A stretch of 15,788 nucleotides of DNA from Firmicutes bacterium CAG:341 (GCA_000434995.1 FR895323.1:1-15788); one strand, 5' to 3'; positions 1-7,391 are shown, numbered from the stretch's first letter. Numbers and translations are program-made. The notes: generated by a model not told the origin, from the sequence alone.

Positions 1-32
1 TGTCACTGGTTCGAGCCCAGTTGGGGGAGCCA
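1..32 (+). tRNA. tRNA-Asn, 3' end only
   Basis: This is the 3' part of a tRNA cut by the window edge. Visible are the T arm (ACTGG stem, TTCGAGC loop, CCAGT stem), the 3' acceptor strand TGGGGGA, a G discriminator and an encoded CCA. The anticodon is outside the window. The stretch TGTCACTGGTTCGAG closely resembles the same region of bacterial tRNA-Asn as I recall it, and G at the discriminator fits Asn. Asn is therefore likely but inferred from the T arm alone. Confidence 0.8.
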
Positions 33-34
33 CT

Positions 35-65
35 AAAAAGCAAGTCTTAATTGACTTGCTTTTTT
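35..65 (+). terminator. Rho-independent terminator after the tRNA
   Basis: An A/T-flanked perfect stem (left arm AAAAAGCAAGTC, 6-nt loop TTAATT, right arm GACTTGCTTTTT) runs into a T tract three bases after the tRNA CCA. It ends the tRNA transcript. Confidence 0.9.
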
Positions 66-105
66 GTTTTACAGTCCATAATATTTCTCTTAAATATAAT
101 TCTTA

Positions 106-134
106 TTGCAATTCTTTTTGCTAATTGGTATATT
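106..134 (+). promoter_or_regulatory. Putative SigA promoter for the small basic protein gene
   Basis: TTGCAA (106-111) and TATATT (129-134) are 17 bases apart. Transcription would start near 141, upstream of the AGAGGG ribosome binding site at about 155-160. The preceding terminator makes a separate promoter necessary. The -35 matches only 4 of 6 bases, so this is tentative. Confidence 0.45.
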
Positions 135-166
135 TATTTTAGAATTAGCGGAAAAGAGGGATTGTT

Positions 167-421
167 ATGGCAAAGAAAAAGCATACCAGAATTATCACCG
201 AACCAGATGGCACAAAAGTTGAGCTTGATTATAGTTTTAGTGCTTTTATGGACATGCTTATGAATCATCCACCTGATAAAGCTGCGGCAAGTATCAGGCG
301 TAGCCGCAATACAAAGAAAATAGCTAAGAAGCGCAAAAGAAATCGCCGTAAGGCGACAAATTTGGTTATTGCCCGACATTGCGGCAAGGCGTTAAATGAA
401 TTTATATTTGGAAAACGATAA
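167..421 (+). CDS. Small, very basic hypothetical protein (84 aa)
   Basis: I do not recognise this protein. The ATG follows an AGAGGG ribosome binding site by 6 bases. Residues 1-40 include a polar segment (about 9-20) and a mildly amphipathic stretch (about 22-34). Residues 43-66 are dominated by Lys and Arg (RRSRNTKK, then KKRKRNRRK), and the last 18 residues are mixed. There is no signal peptide or membrane segment. The charge suggests binding to nucleic acid or the ribosome, but that is inference. It is the only gene between the tRNA and the first two-component operon. A position beside a tRNA can mark acquired DNA, but no integrase or attachment repeat is visible. An overlapping ORF (51-263) begins inside the tRNA terminator loop and is less credible. 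Confidence 0.6.
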   Translation: MAKKKHTRIITEPDGTKVELDYSFSAFMDMLMNHPPDKAAASIRRSRNTKKIAKKRKRNRRKATNLVIARHCGKALNEFIFGKR

Positions 422-508
422 TCCGGCATATGCGCATTCTTCGGTATTAGCGAAACAGGGGGTTTTTAATATTTATTGTGTTTGTTGATTTTCTTCGGCA
501 AAAGCACG

Positions 509-539
509 ATATTACATTCTCATTTTACCGAATGAATAT
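509..539 (-). terminator. Weak hairpin downstream of the first response regulator gene
   Basis: The arms ATATTACATTC (509-519) and GAATGAATAT (530-539) pair over 10 bp with one bulged base, five bases beyond the stop of the response regulator on the minus strand. Only a short TTTT follows in that direction, so termination would be weak. The rest of 422-543 shows nothing else I can support. Confidence 0.3.
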
Positions 540-543
540 GATT

Positions 544-1230
544 TTATTTAAACTTATAACCTCTGCCCCAAATGGTTTTGATACAGTCGGTGTTTTCGTC
601 TGCCTCCTTAATTTTGTCACGCAGGCGGTTGATATGCACTGTAAGGGTGGAGGTATCCCCGAGGGAATCATAACCCCAAACGCTTTCAAAAAGCTCTGCT
701 TTTGAATAAATCGTGTTAGGGTGGGAGGCTAAAATATAAAGCACTTCAAATTCCTTTTTGGTAAGTGTGATTTCTGAATCGCCTACAAAGGCTTCACCCG
801 TGTTTTTATTCAGCTTTATATTATCGCGTACAAGAATATCTCCGTTTTCGCTATTTTGGCTTGTAAGAGTTTTATATCTGTTGATGTGAGCCTTAATTCT
901 TGCCACAAGCTCGGCAGGTGAGAACGGCTTAACAATATAATCGTCTGCACCGTATCCAAGGCCTGAAATTTTATCAATTTCATCACGCTTTGCAGTCACA
1001 AATATAATGGGAGTATTTTTTGTTTCTCTTATCTTTTTGCAGATTTCAAAACCGTTTATACCCGGCAGCATTACATCAAGTAAAATTAAATCATATTCAT
1101 TATTAAGCGCAAGTTCAAGGCCCGTATTTCCGTCTGTTGCACCGTCTGCGTGCATATCGCTTGCTTCTATATAATCTTTTTCAAGGTCAAGTATATTTTC
1201 GTCATCCTCAATAATTAAAATCTTACTCAA
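544..1230 (-). CDS. OmpR/PhoB-family response regulator (228 aa)
   Basis: DNA-binding response regulator, partner of the histidine kinase encoded just upstream. The receiver domain (about 3-115) has the acidic pair E8/D9/D10, phospho-acceptor D52 in LLDVMLPG, T79 and K101 in the KPF motif. The C-terminal winged helix (about 130-228) has the usual TLTKKEFEVL and VHINRLRDKI segments and ends GRGYKFK. Length is normal for the family. The start is TTG at 1230: it gives the complete first strand (MSKILIIEDD), has an AAAGGAAAG ribosome binding site, and overlaps the kinase end by 8 bases, indicating translational coupling. Target genes cannot be read from the sequence. No transporter or other obvious target sits in the operon. 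Confidence 0.93.
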   Translation of the reverse strand: MSKILIIEDDENILDLEKDYIEASDMHADGATDGNTGLELALNNEYDLILLDVMLPGINGFEICKKIRETKNTPIIFVTAKRDEIDKISGLGYGADDYIVKPFSPAELVARIKAHINRYKTLTSQNSENGDILVRDNIKLNKNTGEAFVGDSEITLTKKEFEVLYILASHPNTIYSKAELFESVWGYDSLGDTSTLTVHINRLRDKIKEADENTDCIKTIWGRGYKFK

Positions 1231-2776
1231 TATTATCTTTCCTTTCTTCGATTTTTGGCATTGAAATAAAAATTGAAAGCCCTTCGCCCTGCTTGCTGCT
1301 CGCCCAAATAAGACCGCCGTGCAGCTCTACAATTTGCTTGCATACCGCAAGCCCTAAGCCTGAACCTTGCGATACTTTTGTGCGTGCCGGGTCTGTGCGA
1401 TACATAGTATCAAATATTTTTGATACATTTTCTTTTTCAACACCTGTTCCGTTGTCCGTAAGTTCAATGATTACAGTGCGCTCGTATTCGCTTACAACCA
1501 AGCGCACATTGCCATGCACATTATCACGCGCGTATTTAATTGAATTCATAATAATATTTCTGAATACGCGTGCAAAGGCGTCTGTATCAACGCTTATTTG
1601 TGTGTTTGGATTAACATTCATTTGAAGTGAAAAATCGAAATTGCTTCTTTCAAGCATTGTTTTGATTTCACTTGCACCGTCATTTATAAATTCTTTTAAA
1701 TTTACATTAACTTTATTTAGCCTGTAACTTTTTAATTCATATCGCGATATATTTAAAAGGTCGTTAAGTATTTTTTCGGTATCATCAATTGATGTGCAAA
1801 TTCTGTTTAAATATTTCTTTTGCTTTTCGGGAGTGGTGGCAATGCCGTCGCGAAGCCCCTGTGCATATCCCTTTGCAGATGTAAGCGGAGTTCTTACATC
1901 GTGTGCAATTCCCGCTATAAGCTCCTTGCGCTCCTCTTCTGCTTTATTTTGCTTATCTATATAATGTTTAAGCCTGCGGCGCATTTGGTTAAAGCTTTCA
2001 ACCGTTTGCCCAAGCTCGTTTTTAGAATTATAATCTATTTCATAATCAAGGTTGCCGCGGGCTATTTCATCTGCTCCGTCGGCAATTTTTTTAATTGGGC
2101 TAACAATTGTTTTAGATGTAATAAGTGAAATGATTACTATTGATAACACAAAAACTAAAGCTATAATAATGGCTATAATGCCCGTTCTGCCGAGCAAAAG
2201 ATTTGTAAATTCTTTTGCGGCATAGTGCGTGCTGGCATTTTTAACGGTGTAATCCTTGTTTATCGCCACAATTAAATATTTATCTTTTTTTCCATTTGCG
2301 TGGTTGACGATTACAAGTCCGTTATTAGCAAAATAATTCAAATTTTCATTTTTATTTACTTTTACAATTTTATTCGCTTCTTCTAAAATATCTGATTTAG
2401 AGGAGGAGTAAAACGGTTTTCCGTTTTTTTCAATATATATGCTTGAACCAAGCTTTTCAATAGGGGATACAAATTCATTTAATCCATCAAGCTTCTCTTT
2501 ATCCTCACCCTCCGATAAAAGTGCATTTGAAATACTGCTGATTGTTTGCGACCATTGAATTTGGTTTATTGTGCTGTAATAATTTGTTGTAACACTTGAA
2601 ATGTTGAAATAAGAGCCTGTAAAATATATCAAAACAGGGGAGAATGCACCGATTAAAAATATAGGTATAAGTATACCCAAAATAGCGGTGAGCATAATCC
2701 TTGTACTTATTTTAAAGTTTTTGGAACTTCGCATTTTCGTTCCGGCTTTTTTTTCGGCTTTTTTGTTATTGCTCAC
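1223..2776 (-). CDS. Membrane sensor histidine kinase (517 aa)
   Basis: Sensor kinase that should autophosphorylate and pass phosphate to the response regulator downstream. Order of parts: basic cytoplasmic N-terminus (1-25), membrane segment 1 (about 27-52), extracellular sensor region (about 55-190) without a motif I recognise, membrane segment 2 (about 198-220), HAMP linker (about 221-275), HisKA dimerisation domain with phospho-acceptor H292 in AHDVRTP, and an ATPase domain with N411, the G1 box DNGTG (441-445) and the G2 box GSGLG (471-475). All catalytic boxes are intact. The start is GTG at 2776, overlapping the end of the tetR-like gene by 11 bases, with a GGAG site 9 bases before it. 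A later ATG (residue 15) is an alternative start. Codons 5-10 contain runs of six and eight A. Confidence 0.92.
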   Translation of the reverse strand: MSNNKKAEKKAGTKMRSSKNFKISTRIMLTAILGILIPIFLIGAFSPVLIYFTGSYFNISSVTTNYYSTINQIQWSQTISSISNALLSEGEDKEKLDGLNEFVSPIEKLGSSIYIEKNGKPFYSSSKSDILEEANKIVKVNKNENLNYFANNGLVIVNHANGKKDKYLIVAINKDYTVKNASTHYAAKEFTNLLLGRTGIIAIIIALVFVLSIVIISLITSKTIVSPIKKIADGADEIARGNLDYEIDYNSKNELGQTVESFNQMRRRLKHYIDKQNKAEEERKELIAGIAHDVRTPLTSAKGYAQGLRDGIATTPEKQKKYLNRICTSIDDTEKILNDLLNISRYELKSYRLNKVNVNLKEFINDGASEIKTMLERSNFDFSLQMNVNPNTQISVDTDAFARVFRNIIMNSIKYARDNVHGNVRLVVSEYERTVIIELTDNGTGVEKENVSKIFDTMYRTDPARTKVSQGSGLGLAVCKQIVELHGGLIWASSKQGEGLSIFISMPKIEERKDNIE

Positions 2777-3385
2777 TCTTTATAGCTCCGTTCCTTTTTG
2801 ACTTTCCCATAGCTTCAATCAGCCCGCCAAAATGAATTTCGGCAAAATGGTAAGCTTCGCTGTCAAGATTTGAATATTCGTGGGTAACATGATATTTGAT
2901 TATGCCACAGATTCCTGAAATTATGTATTGCAGTGAATATTCACTTATTGAATCAATATCGCTTTTGATAAGGTCAAACGCACGGCGAATTGCCTGCTGA
3001 AGCTTTTGGGTGAGCAAATCAGAGCCTGAACTTGTGAGCAATATTCTGTAAGCCTCCCTGTCTTCCTCAATAGTTTTAATTCCCATTTTTATTACACTTG
3101 CTGCACCGTATGTATCAACTCGCAGCTTTCTTGTTTCACGCCTTAATTGCTTACCTACACCGAGAAAAAGCTTAAATACAATTTCATCACATATTTTGTT
3201 TAATAAATCAAATTTATCACTGTAATGCAGGTAAAATGTGTTTCTGCTTATCATTGCACGCGCGGTAATATCTTTTACTGATATATGGTCAAATCCTTCT
3301 TCTTCAATTAACTCGAAAAATGCCTGCTTTATTGATTTCTGCGTTCTTTGTATTCTTAAATCTACTGTTCCGTCTTTTTTGCCAT
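2766..3385 (-). pseudogene. TetR-family regulator with N-terminal frameshift at an A AAA AAG site
   Basis: The ATG at 3385 has an ideal AAGGAGA ribosome binding site but reads only seven codons before TAG (3362-3364). The -1 frame from the slippery heptamer at 3374-3380 runs unbroken to 2766. Joined there, the product is 206 residues starting MAKKDGTVDL, a normal TetR length. It carries a typical N-terminal helix-turn-helix (about 12-58, ending in RNTFYLHYSDKFDLL). The C-terminal ligand/dimer domain (about 75-195) resembles the TetR C-terminal groups found in DhaS-like regulators. No ATG, GTG or TTG in the TetR frame lies upstream of the helix-turn-helix; the first in-frame ATG (3254) would remove most of it. 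Either the heptamer is used for frameshifting or the gene is newly broken; a one-base sequencing error also fits. It heads the operon with the kinase and response regulator and probably controls it. Confidence 0.8.
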
Positions 3386-3421
3386 TTCATTCTCCTTGAA
3401 AATATCAATTATTTATCACAC

Positions 3422-3465
3422 TGTTAAATAAATAACTCGTTGCTTTATTTTACCATTATTTAACA
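3422..3465. repeat. 10-bp inverted repeat around the tetR promoter (candidate operator)
   Basis: TGTTAAATAA (3422-3431) and its exact reverse complement TTATTTAACA (3456-3465) are 24 bases apart and flank the minus-strand -10 box. A third copy, TGTTAAATA, lies at 3582-3590 before the plus-strand operon. The arrangement fits paired operator sites for the TetR-like protein or one of the response regulators. In A/T-rich DNA chance matches are possible, and the 24-base gap makes this unlike a single compact TetR operator. Confidence 0.4.
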
Positions 3466-3475
3466 CAATAATCAA
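3447..3475 (-). promoter_or_regulatory. SigA-type promoter of the tetR-kinase-regulator operon
   Basis: On the minus strand TTGATT (3470-3475) and TAAAAT (3447-3452) are separated by exactly 17 bases. The predicted start near 3440 leaves a leader of about 55 bases to the ATG at 3385. The -10 box lies between the arms of the inverted repeat at 3422-3465. Confidence 0.65.
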
Positions 3476-3497
3476 TAATTATTTGTCATTGCCGAGT

Positions 3498-3526
3498 TTG
3501 ACAATACACGCTATATACTATAAAAT
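3498..3526 (+). promoter_or_regulatory. SigA promoter of the second two-component operon
   Basis: A perfect TTGACA (3498-3503) and TAAAAT (3521-3526) are 17 bases apart. Transcription would start near 3533 and leave a leader of about 100 bases before the ATG at 3631. A TATAAT hexamer overlaps at 3526-3531 but its spacing to the -35 is too long. Confidence 0.75.
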
Positions 3527-3598
3527 ATAATCATCTTTACTATTTCTTTATTTTTTCTTTGCCACGCTTTAGATTATATGTTGTTAAATATAATCATC
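3523..3598 (+). repeat. 13-bp direct repeat in the promoter-leader region
   Basis: AAATATAATCATC occurs at 3523-3535 and again at 3586-3598, 63 bases apart start to start, close to six helical turns. The first copy overlaps the -10 region and the second lies in the leader. Tandem-type direct repeats are typical of OmpR-family sites, though normally about one turn apart, so the link is speculative. Confidence 0.4.
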
Positions 3599-3630
3599 GG
3601 ATGGAAAATATTTTATTACGGAGAATTGAT

Positions 3631-4320
3631 ATGCAAAATGTACTTGTTTGCGATGATGACGAGGCTATCCTTGAATCATTAAGAATTTATCTTGATAACG
3701 CAGGATTTAATGTTATTACGGCAGTGGACGGCCGGGATGCACTCGAAAAGGTGCAAAATAATGATATTCACTGCGTTGTGCTTGATATTATGATGCCCCG
3801 CCTTGACGGACTTAAAGCCACTTTAAAAATTAGGGAAAAATATAATTTTCCTATAATTTTGCTTTCGGCTAAAAGTGAGGATACGGATAAAATTACAGGT
3901 CTTGGCTTTGGTGCAGATGATTATGTAACTAAACCGTTTAACCCGCTTGAACTTGTGGCAAGGGTTAAATCGCAAATCAGGCGCTATGTAAATCTTGGTA
4001 GTATGGTTGCAACACCTACAAGGCTTGTAACGGGCGGACTTGTGCTTGATACGGACGCAAAATGCCTGTTTGTTGACGGTGAAAGTGTTAAAGTAACGCC
4101 TATTGAATATAAGATTATGGAATATCTTATGAGTAATATGGGCAAAGTGCTTTCGTCTTCACAAATATATGAAGCAGTGTGGAATGAACCGAGCTTTACA
4201 AGTGAAAAAACAGTAACAGTGCATATCCGTAATATCCGTGAAAAAATAGAAATCAACCCAAAAGATCCGAAATATATAAAGGTGGTGTATGGCCTTGGAT
4301 ACAAATGTGAAAAAATTTAA
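3631..4320 (+). CDS. OmpR/PhoB-family response regulator (229 aa)
   Basis: DNA-binding regulator, partner of the kinase that follows. The receiver domain (about 2-118) has acidic residues D8/D9/D10, phospho-acceptor D52 in VLDIMMPRLDG, S79 and K101 in the KPF motif. The winged helix (about 130-229) has VTPIEYKIMEYL and VHIRNIREKIE and ends GLGYKCEKI. The ATG at 3631 was chosen because it gives the normal N-terminus (MQNVLVCDDD) and follows GGAG by 7 bases; an upstream TTG (3559) would add 24 unrelated residues and has no support. The gene overlaps the kinase start by 32 bases, which implies coupled translation. Confidence 0.93.
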   Translation: MQNVLVCDDDEAILESLRIYLDNAGFNVITAVDGRDALEKVQNNDIHCVVLDIMMPRLDGLKATLKIREKYNFPIILLSAKSEDTDKITGLGFGADDYVTKPFNPLELVARVKSQIRRYVNLGSMVATPTRLVTGGLVLDTDAKCLFVDGESVKVTPIEYKIMEYLMSNMGKVLSSSQIYEAVWNEPSFTSEKTVTVHIRNIREKIEINPKDPKYIKVVYGLGYKCEKI

Positions 4321-6670
4321 GTATTCTTATTTAGGAAAATTATTGTGCATAATTCTTGCACTTGTAACGGGCCTTTCGGCGATATTTTTGACTACTGCCG
4401 AGGTTTTGACCGTTATAAATAACACTGTAAACGGCAAGGATTATTCAAATTATACTCTGAATACCGCTGTTCAGTATGAAATTGAGCATAATATAGCTTA
4501 CGGAGTAAACACGGCGCATTTAGACACAAAGGGGCTTAAAAAGCATCTTGATTCTCAAAAGGAGAAGGTTTGCAAAAGTGTTTATAATAATGTGATGAGC
4601 CAGCTTAATTCTTATCTTGACAAGCTAACTATTGATGAGGGCGGCTTTGACCAAAACGATATACAGTACAGCGAAACCAATCCAATCAGCTATTATGTAG
4701 ATGATGCTTCATATAGTGTAGACACCGCAGACTATTTTAAATACGACGTCGATTTAGATGAATTTTCATACAACTCCGATGTCGTAACTCTCAAAAATTA
4801 TGAGAGTATGCTTTATAAGGATATTGAAAAAAAATATGATAATTATGTAAAAAACGCTTTAACACAATATGAGAACTTTGATTATTGGGGTATCAGTGAC
4901 GGCATTGCATACATAATCGTAAAAAATAATAAGGTTGCTTATAAAACCACGGATTTGCCCGTAAAAGAGATTATGGCAAAGCACGATAGCTTTAAGATTG
5001 AAAACGGCAAAATCGAAAGCAAGGAAATTCCTGAAAAAACGCTTAAAAACATAATGGAAAGCAATCAGGCAGACTTCAAGGCAAAGGACTATTCCCTTTA
5101 TGCCTACATTATTACCGCTAAAAACGAGCCTAATGTTTCAAACTATTTTGAGTCTATGAGGCAGTTTAACGATTATGCAGGCAAGGTTAATGATAATCTT
5201 GTTAAGCTTGCAATTATTGATGTAATTTTGCTTGCCGCTTCTCTTGCTATTGCGTTTTATTATTTCAAAATAGTAGGCAAAAAAGATAAAAATTCGCCTG
5301 CAAAGCTGATATTCATAGATTATATTCCTCTGCTTCTTCAGCTTGGTATAGTCGGCGGTAGCGGCTTCGGGTTTGTTGCGCTTTTGATAAGCGCATCTGA
5401 TGAGTATGATGATATAACGCTTCTCTTTGCAATTTTTGCCGGTATTTGCCTTGGCTGTTGGGCGCTTCTTTTTGAACTTTGCTGTTCAATTTCAAGGTGG
5501 AGCAAAAGCGACAAGAAGTTTTATAAGCACCTGCTTCTTTATTGGCTCGGTTTTGCGCTTTACTATATTTTTAAATTCATATTTAAAATATCAGTCAAAT
5601 TCTTTAAAAAATGGCACGAATTCAATAAAAAGTTTTTCGGCACATTTAAGCTTTACGCTTATAAGCCAAAGACATTTGTAAGAAATATAATTTTGCTTTC
5701 GCTTGCATTTTTTGCAGTAAATATCGTTTTGATGATAATTATTGCATTTTTCTTCTCGGTTGACCTTCCTATTTTCAGTATTATATTTATTGTGGGCGAT
5801 ATAGTTGCAAATACATTTGCACTCAGGGCGGTGTGCAAGTATTTCAAGGCACTTGATGAAATCATTTATGCTGCATCACAGCATATTGATTTGCCAATGG
5901 CAATTGATTCTCTCCCGCAGTCGCTCAAAATTCTTGCCGATAGTATGAAATATACTAATGTTGAGCTTCAAAATGCGATAGCAAAGGCGGTTAAGGATGA
6001 AAGGCTTCGTGCGGAGCTTATCACAAATGTTTCCCACGATTTAAAAACTCCGCTTACATCTATTATCACTTATGTTGACTTGCTTAAAAATTGCGATATT
6101 TCAGACCCAAAGGCGCAGGAATATATCCATGTGCTTGATGATAAGGGCGCAAAGCTTAAAAGGCTTATTGATGATTTGATTGAAGCGTCAAAAGTAACAA
6201 GCGGCAATGTTACGGTTAACCTTACGCCGATGAATTTATCAGAACTTTGCCTGCAATCAACTGTTGATGTGCAGCAGGATTTTGAAAAAAATAATCTTAA
6301 TCTCGTTGTAAAGCAGGGCGAAAAGCCAATAAATGTTACAGCCGACGGAGCAAAAGCATTCAGAGTGGTTGAAAATCTGCTTTCAAATGCACGCAAGTAC
6401 AGTGCAAGGGGTACTCGTGTTTATGTCAGTGTTTATGAGGAAAACGGCAAGGGTATTTTTGAAATTAAAAATATTTCCGCCCAGCCGCTTGATATTACAC
6501 CTGATGAACTGACGGAAAGATTTGTACGCGGCGATAAATCACGAACTGCCGAGGGTAACGGTTTGGGCCTTTCAATTGCAAAAGAACTTTGCAAGGTTCA
6601 AAATGCAACGCTTGATTTATCAATAGACGGTGACTTGTTTAAAGCAAAGGTAGCTTTCCCGTTAGCATAA
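4289..6670 (+). CDS. Large multi-pass sensor histidine kinase (793 aa)
   Basis: Sensor kinase for the preceding regulator. It has a first membrane segment (about 15-40), then a large extracellular region (about 41-302) rich in Tyr, Asp and Asn that I cannot assign to a family. A block of about six further membrane segments follows (about 303-328, 340-369, 375-400, 412-438, 464-490, 493-515). The kinase core has H583 in SHDLKTPLTS, N696/N700 in the N box, FVRGDKSR at 745-752 and the G2 box EGNGLG (755-760). The usual DxGxG G1 box is replaced by a KNIS-type segment (727-730), a variant I recall in clostridial kinases, so activity is likely but not certain. The ATG at 4289 has an AAGGTGG ribosome binding site. 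The membrane block could itself sense an envelope signal; the ligand is unknown. Confidence 0.9.
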   Translation: MALDTNVKKFKYSYLGKLLCIILALVTGLSAIFLTTAEVLTVINNTVNGKDYSNYTLNTAVQYEIEHNIAYGVNTAHLDTKGLKKHLDSQKEKVCKSVYNNVMSQLNSYLDKLTIDEGGFDQNDIQYSETNPISYYVDDASYSVDTADYFKYDVDLDEFSYNSDVVTLKNYESMLYKDIEKKYDNYVKNALTQYENFDYWGISDGIAYIIVKNNKVAYKTTDLPVKEIMAKHDSFKIENGKIESKEIPEKTLKNIMESNQADFKAKDYSLYAYIITAKNEPNVSNYFESMRQFNDYAGKVNDNLVKLAIIDVILLAASLAIAFYYFKIVGKKDKNSPAKLIFIDYIPLLLQLGIVGGSGFGFVALLISASDEYDDITLLFAIFAGICLGCWALLFELCCSISRWSKSDKKFYKHLLLYWLGFALYYIFKFIFKISVKFFKKWHEFNKKFFGTFKLYAYKPKTFVRNIILLSLAFFAVNIVLMIIIAFFFSVDLPIFSIIFIVGDIVANTFALRAVCKYFKALDEIIYAASQHIDLPMAIDSLPQSLKILADSMKYTNVELQNAIAKAVKDERLRAELITNVSHDLKTPLTSIITYVDLLKNCDISDPKAQEYIHVLDDKGAKLKRLIDDLIEASKVTSGNVTVNLTPMNLSELCLQSTVDVQQDFEKNNLNLVVKQGEKPINVTADGAKAFRVVENLLSNARKYSARGTRVYVSVYEENGKGIFEIKNISAQPLDITPDELTERFVRGDKSRTAEGNGLGLSIAKELCKVQNATLDLSIDGDLFKAKVAFPLA

Positions 6671-6685
6671 AACAAAACAAATAAT

Positions 6686-6716
6686 AAAAAAGGTTCGGAA
6701 AATCCGAACCTTTTTT
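6686..6716. terminator. Bidirectional terminator between kinase and ribU
   Basis: The stem GGTTCGG/CCGAACC (6692-6698, 6704-6710) with a 5-base loop is flanked by six A on the left and six T on the right. It can therefore end the kinase operon on the plus strand and ribU on the minus strand. The two genes converge on it. Confidence 0.93.
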
Positions 6717-6725
6717 CTCGCCTTA

Positions 6726-7325
6726 TTATTTTTTCCCTTTCAAAATCGATGAAAGCGGCTTATAAATAACCATTGTTATTATTGAAACGATAAGCCCTTT
6801 AACAAAAGTGAAAGGCAGATTGAAGATTAAAAGTGCCTGCAAGATACTCTTGGTTTTAGGCAAAATAATCTGATACATTTGCAAAACTGCAGCTTGTGGG
6901 AAGCCTAAAACATTGTAATAAAGCGGGTATATTACAAAATAATTGAAAGGCACGCTGATTAACGCCATAACAAGTGAGGCCGCTACGCTTGCTATCATTG
7001 CTTCGCCTTTTGTTTTTTTATGCTTATAAATCAAGCCGGCAACAAGCGAAAATGATGCACCGAGTAAGAAGTTTGAAAGTTCACCCACAAACCCGCTTTG
7101 GCTGACTGCCATATGTATCAAATTTTTAAGCAGTGCAATAAGCACACCGGCAAGCGGGCCATAGGCAAATGCGCCTATAAGTTCCGGTAAGTCCGAAAAA
7201 TCAAGCTTAATAAAGCTTGGCATAATCGGAATTGAAATTTCGATGTACTGCAAACCTACGGCAACTGCCGTCAGCATAGCCGTGCCTGTGACGGTGCGAA
7301 TTTTGGTTGATTGTTTTGTTTCCAT
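6726..7325 (-). CDS. ribU: RibU, riboflavin-binding S component of an ECF transporter (199 aa)
   Basis: Membrane protein that captures riboflavin and works with the shared EcfA/EcfA'/EcfT energising module, which is not encoded here. It shows about six hydrophobic segments (about 14-34, 46-66, 85-101, 108-135, 160-172, 173-190). RibU-type sequence lies in the first third: FIKLDFSDLPELIGAFAYGP (38-57), followed by GVLIALLKNLIH. Length is normal. The start at 7325 follows AAGGAG closely; an earlier in-frame start (7379) would put 18 residues inside the attenuator hairpin and is rejected. The FMN riboswitch upstream independently supports a flavin role. A basic KGKK tail ends the protein. Confidence 0.93.
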   Translation of the reverse strand: METKQSTKIRTVTGTAMLTAVAVGLQYIEISIPIMPSFIKLDFSDLPELIGAFAYGPLAGVLIALLKNLIHMAVSQSGFVGELSNFLLGASFSLVAGLIYKHKKTKGEAMIASVAASLVMALISVPFNYFVIYPLYYNVLGFPQAAVLQMYQIILPKTKSILQALLIFNLPFTFVKGLIVSIITMVIYKPLSSILKGKK

Positions 7326-7345
7326 AATTTTTTCTCCTTTTGGGC

Positions 7346-7375
7346 AAAAGAGAAGCCCCAACTGAAAGTTGGGGC
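7346..7375 (-). terminator. Attenuator terminator of the FMN riboswitch
   Basis: On the minus strand the stem GCCCCAACT/AGTTGGGGC (three-base loop) is followed by TTCTCTTTT. It lies between the FMN aptamer and the ribU ribosome binding site, so it is expected to form when FMN is bound and stop transcription before ribU. GGGCG in the 5' side of the aptamer can pair with CGCCC of the terminator's left arm, one possible antiterminator; I could not settle this. Confidence 0.85.
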
Positions 7376-7391
7376 GCAATGCTTTGACCTT

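Noticed and set aside
51..263. 70-aa ORF with a hydrophobic N-terminus overlapping the small basic protein
   Set aside because: It starts inside the tRNA terminator loop, has no ribosome binding site and overlaps a better-supported gene.
1..421. tRNA-associated integration site of a mobile element
   Set aside because: No integrase, no repeated tRNA 3' end and no phage genes are visible in the window.
3559..3630. 24-residue N-terminal extension of the second response regulator from a TTG
   Set aside because: No ribosome binding site; the ATG at 3631 has one and gives the normal receiver-domain start.
7326..7379. Earlier start for ribU adding 18 residues
   Set aside because: The extension would lie in the attenuator hairpin; the ATG at 7325 has an AAGGAG site.
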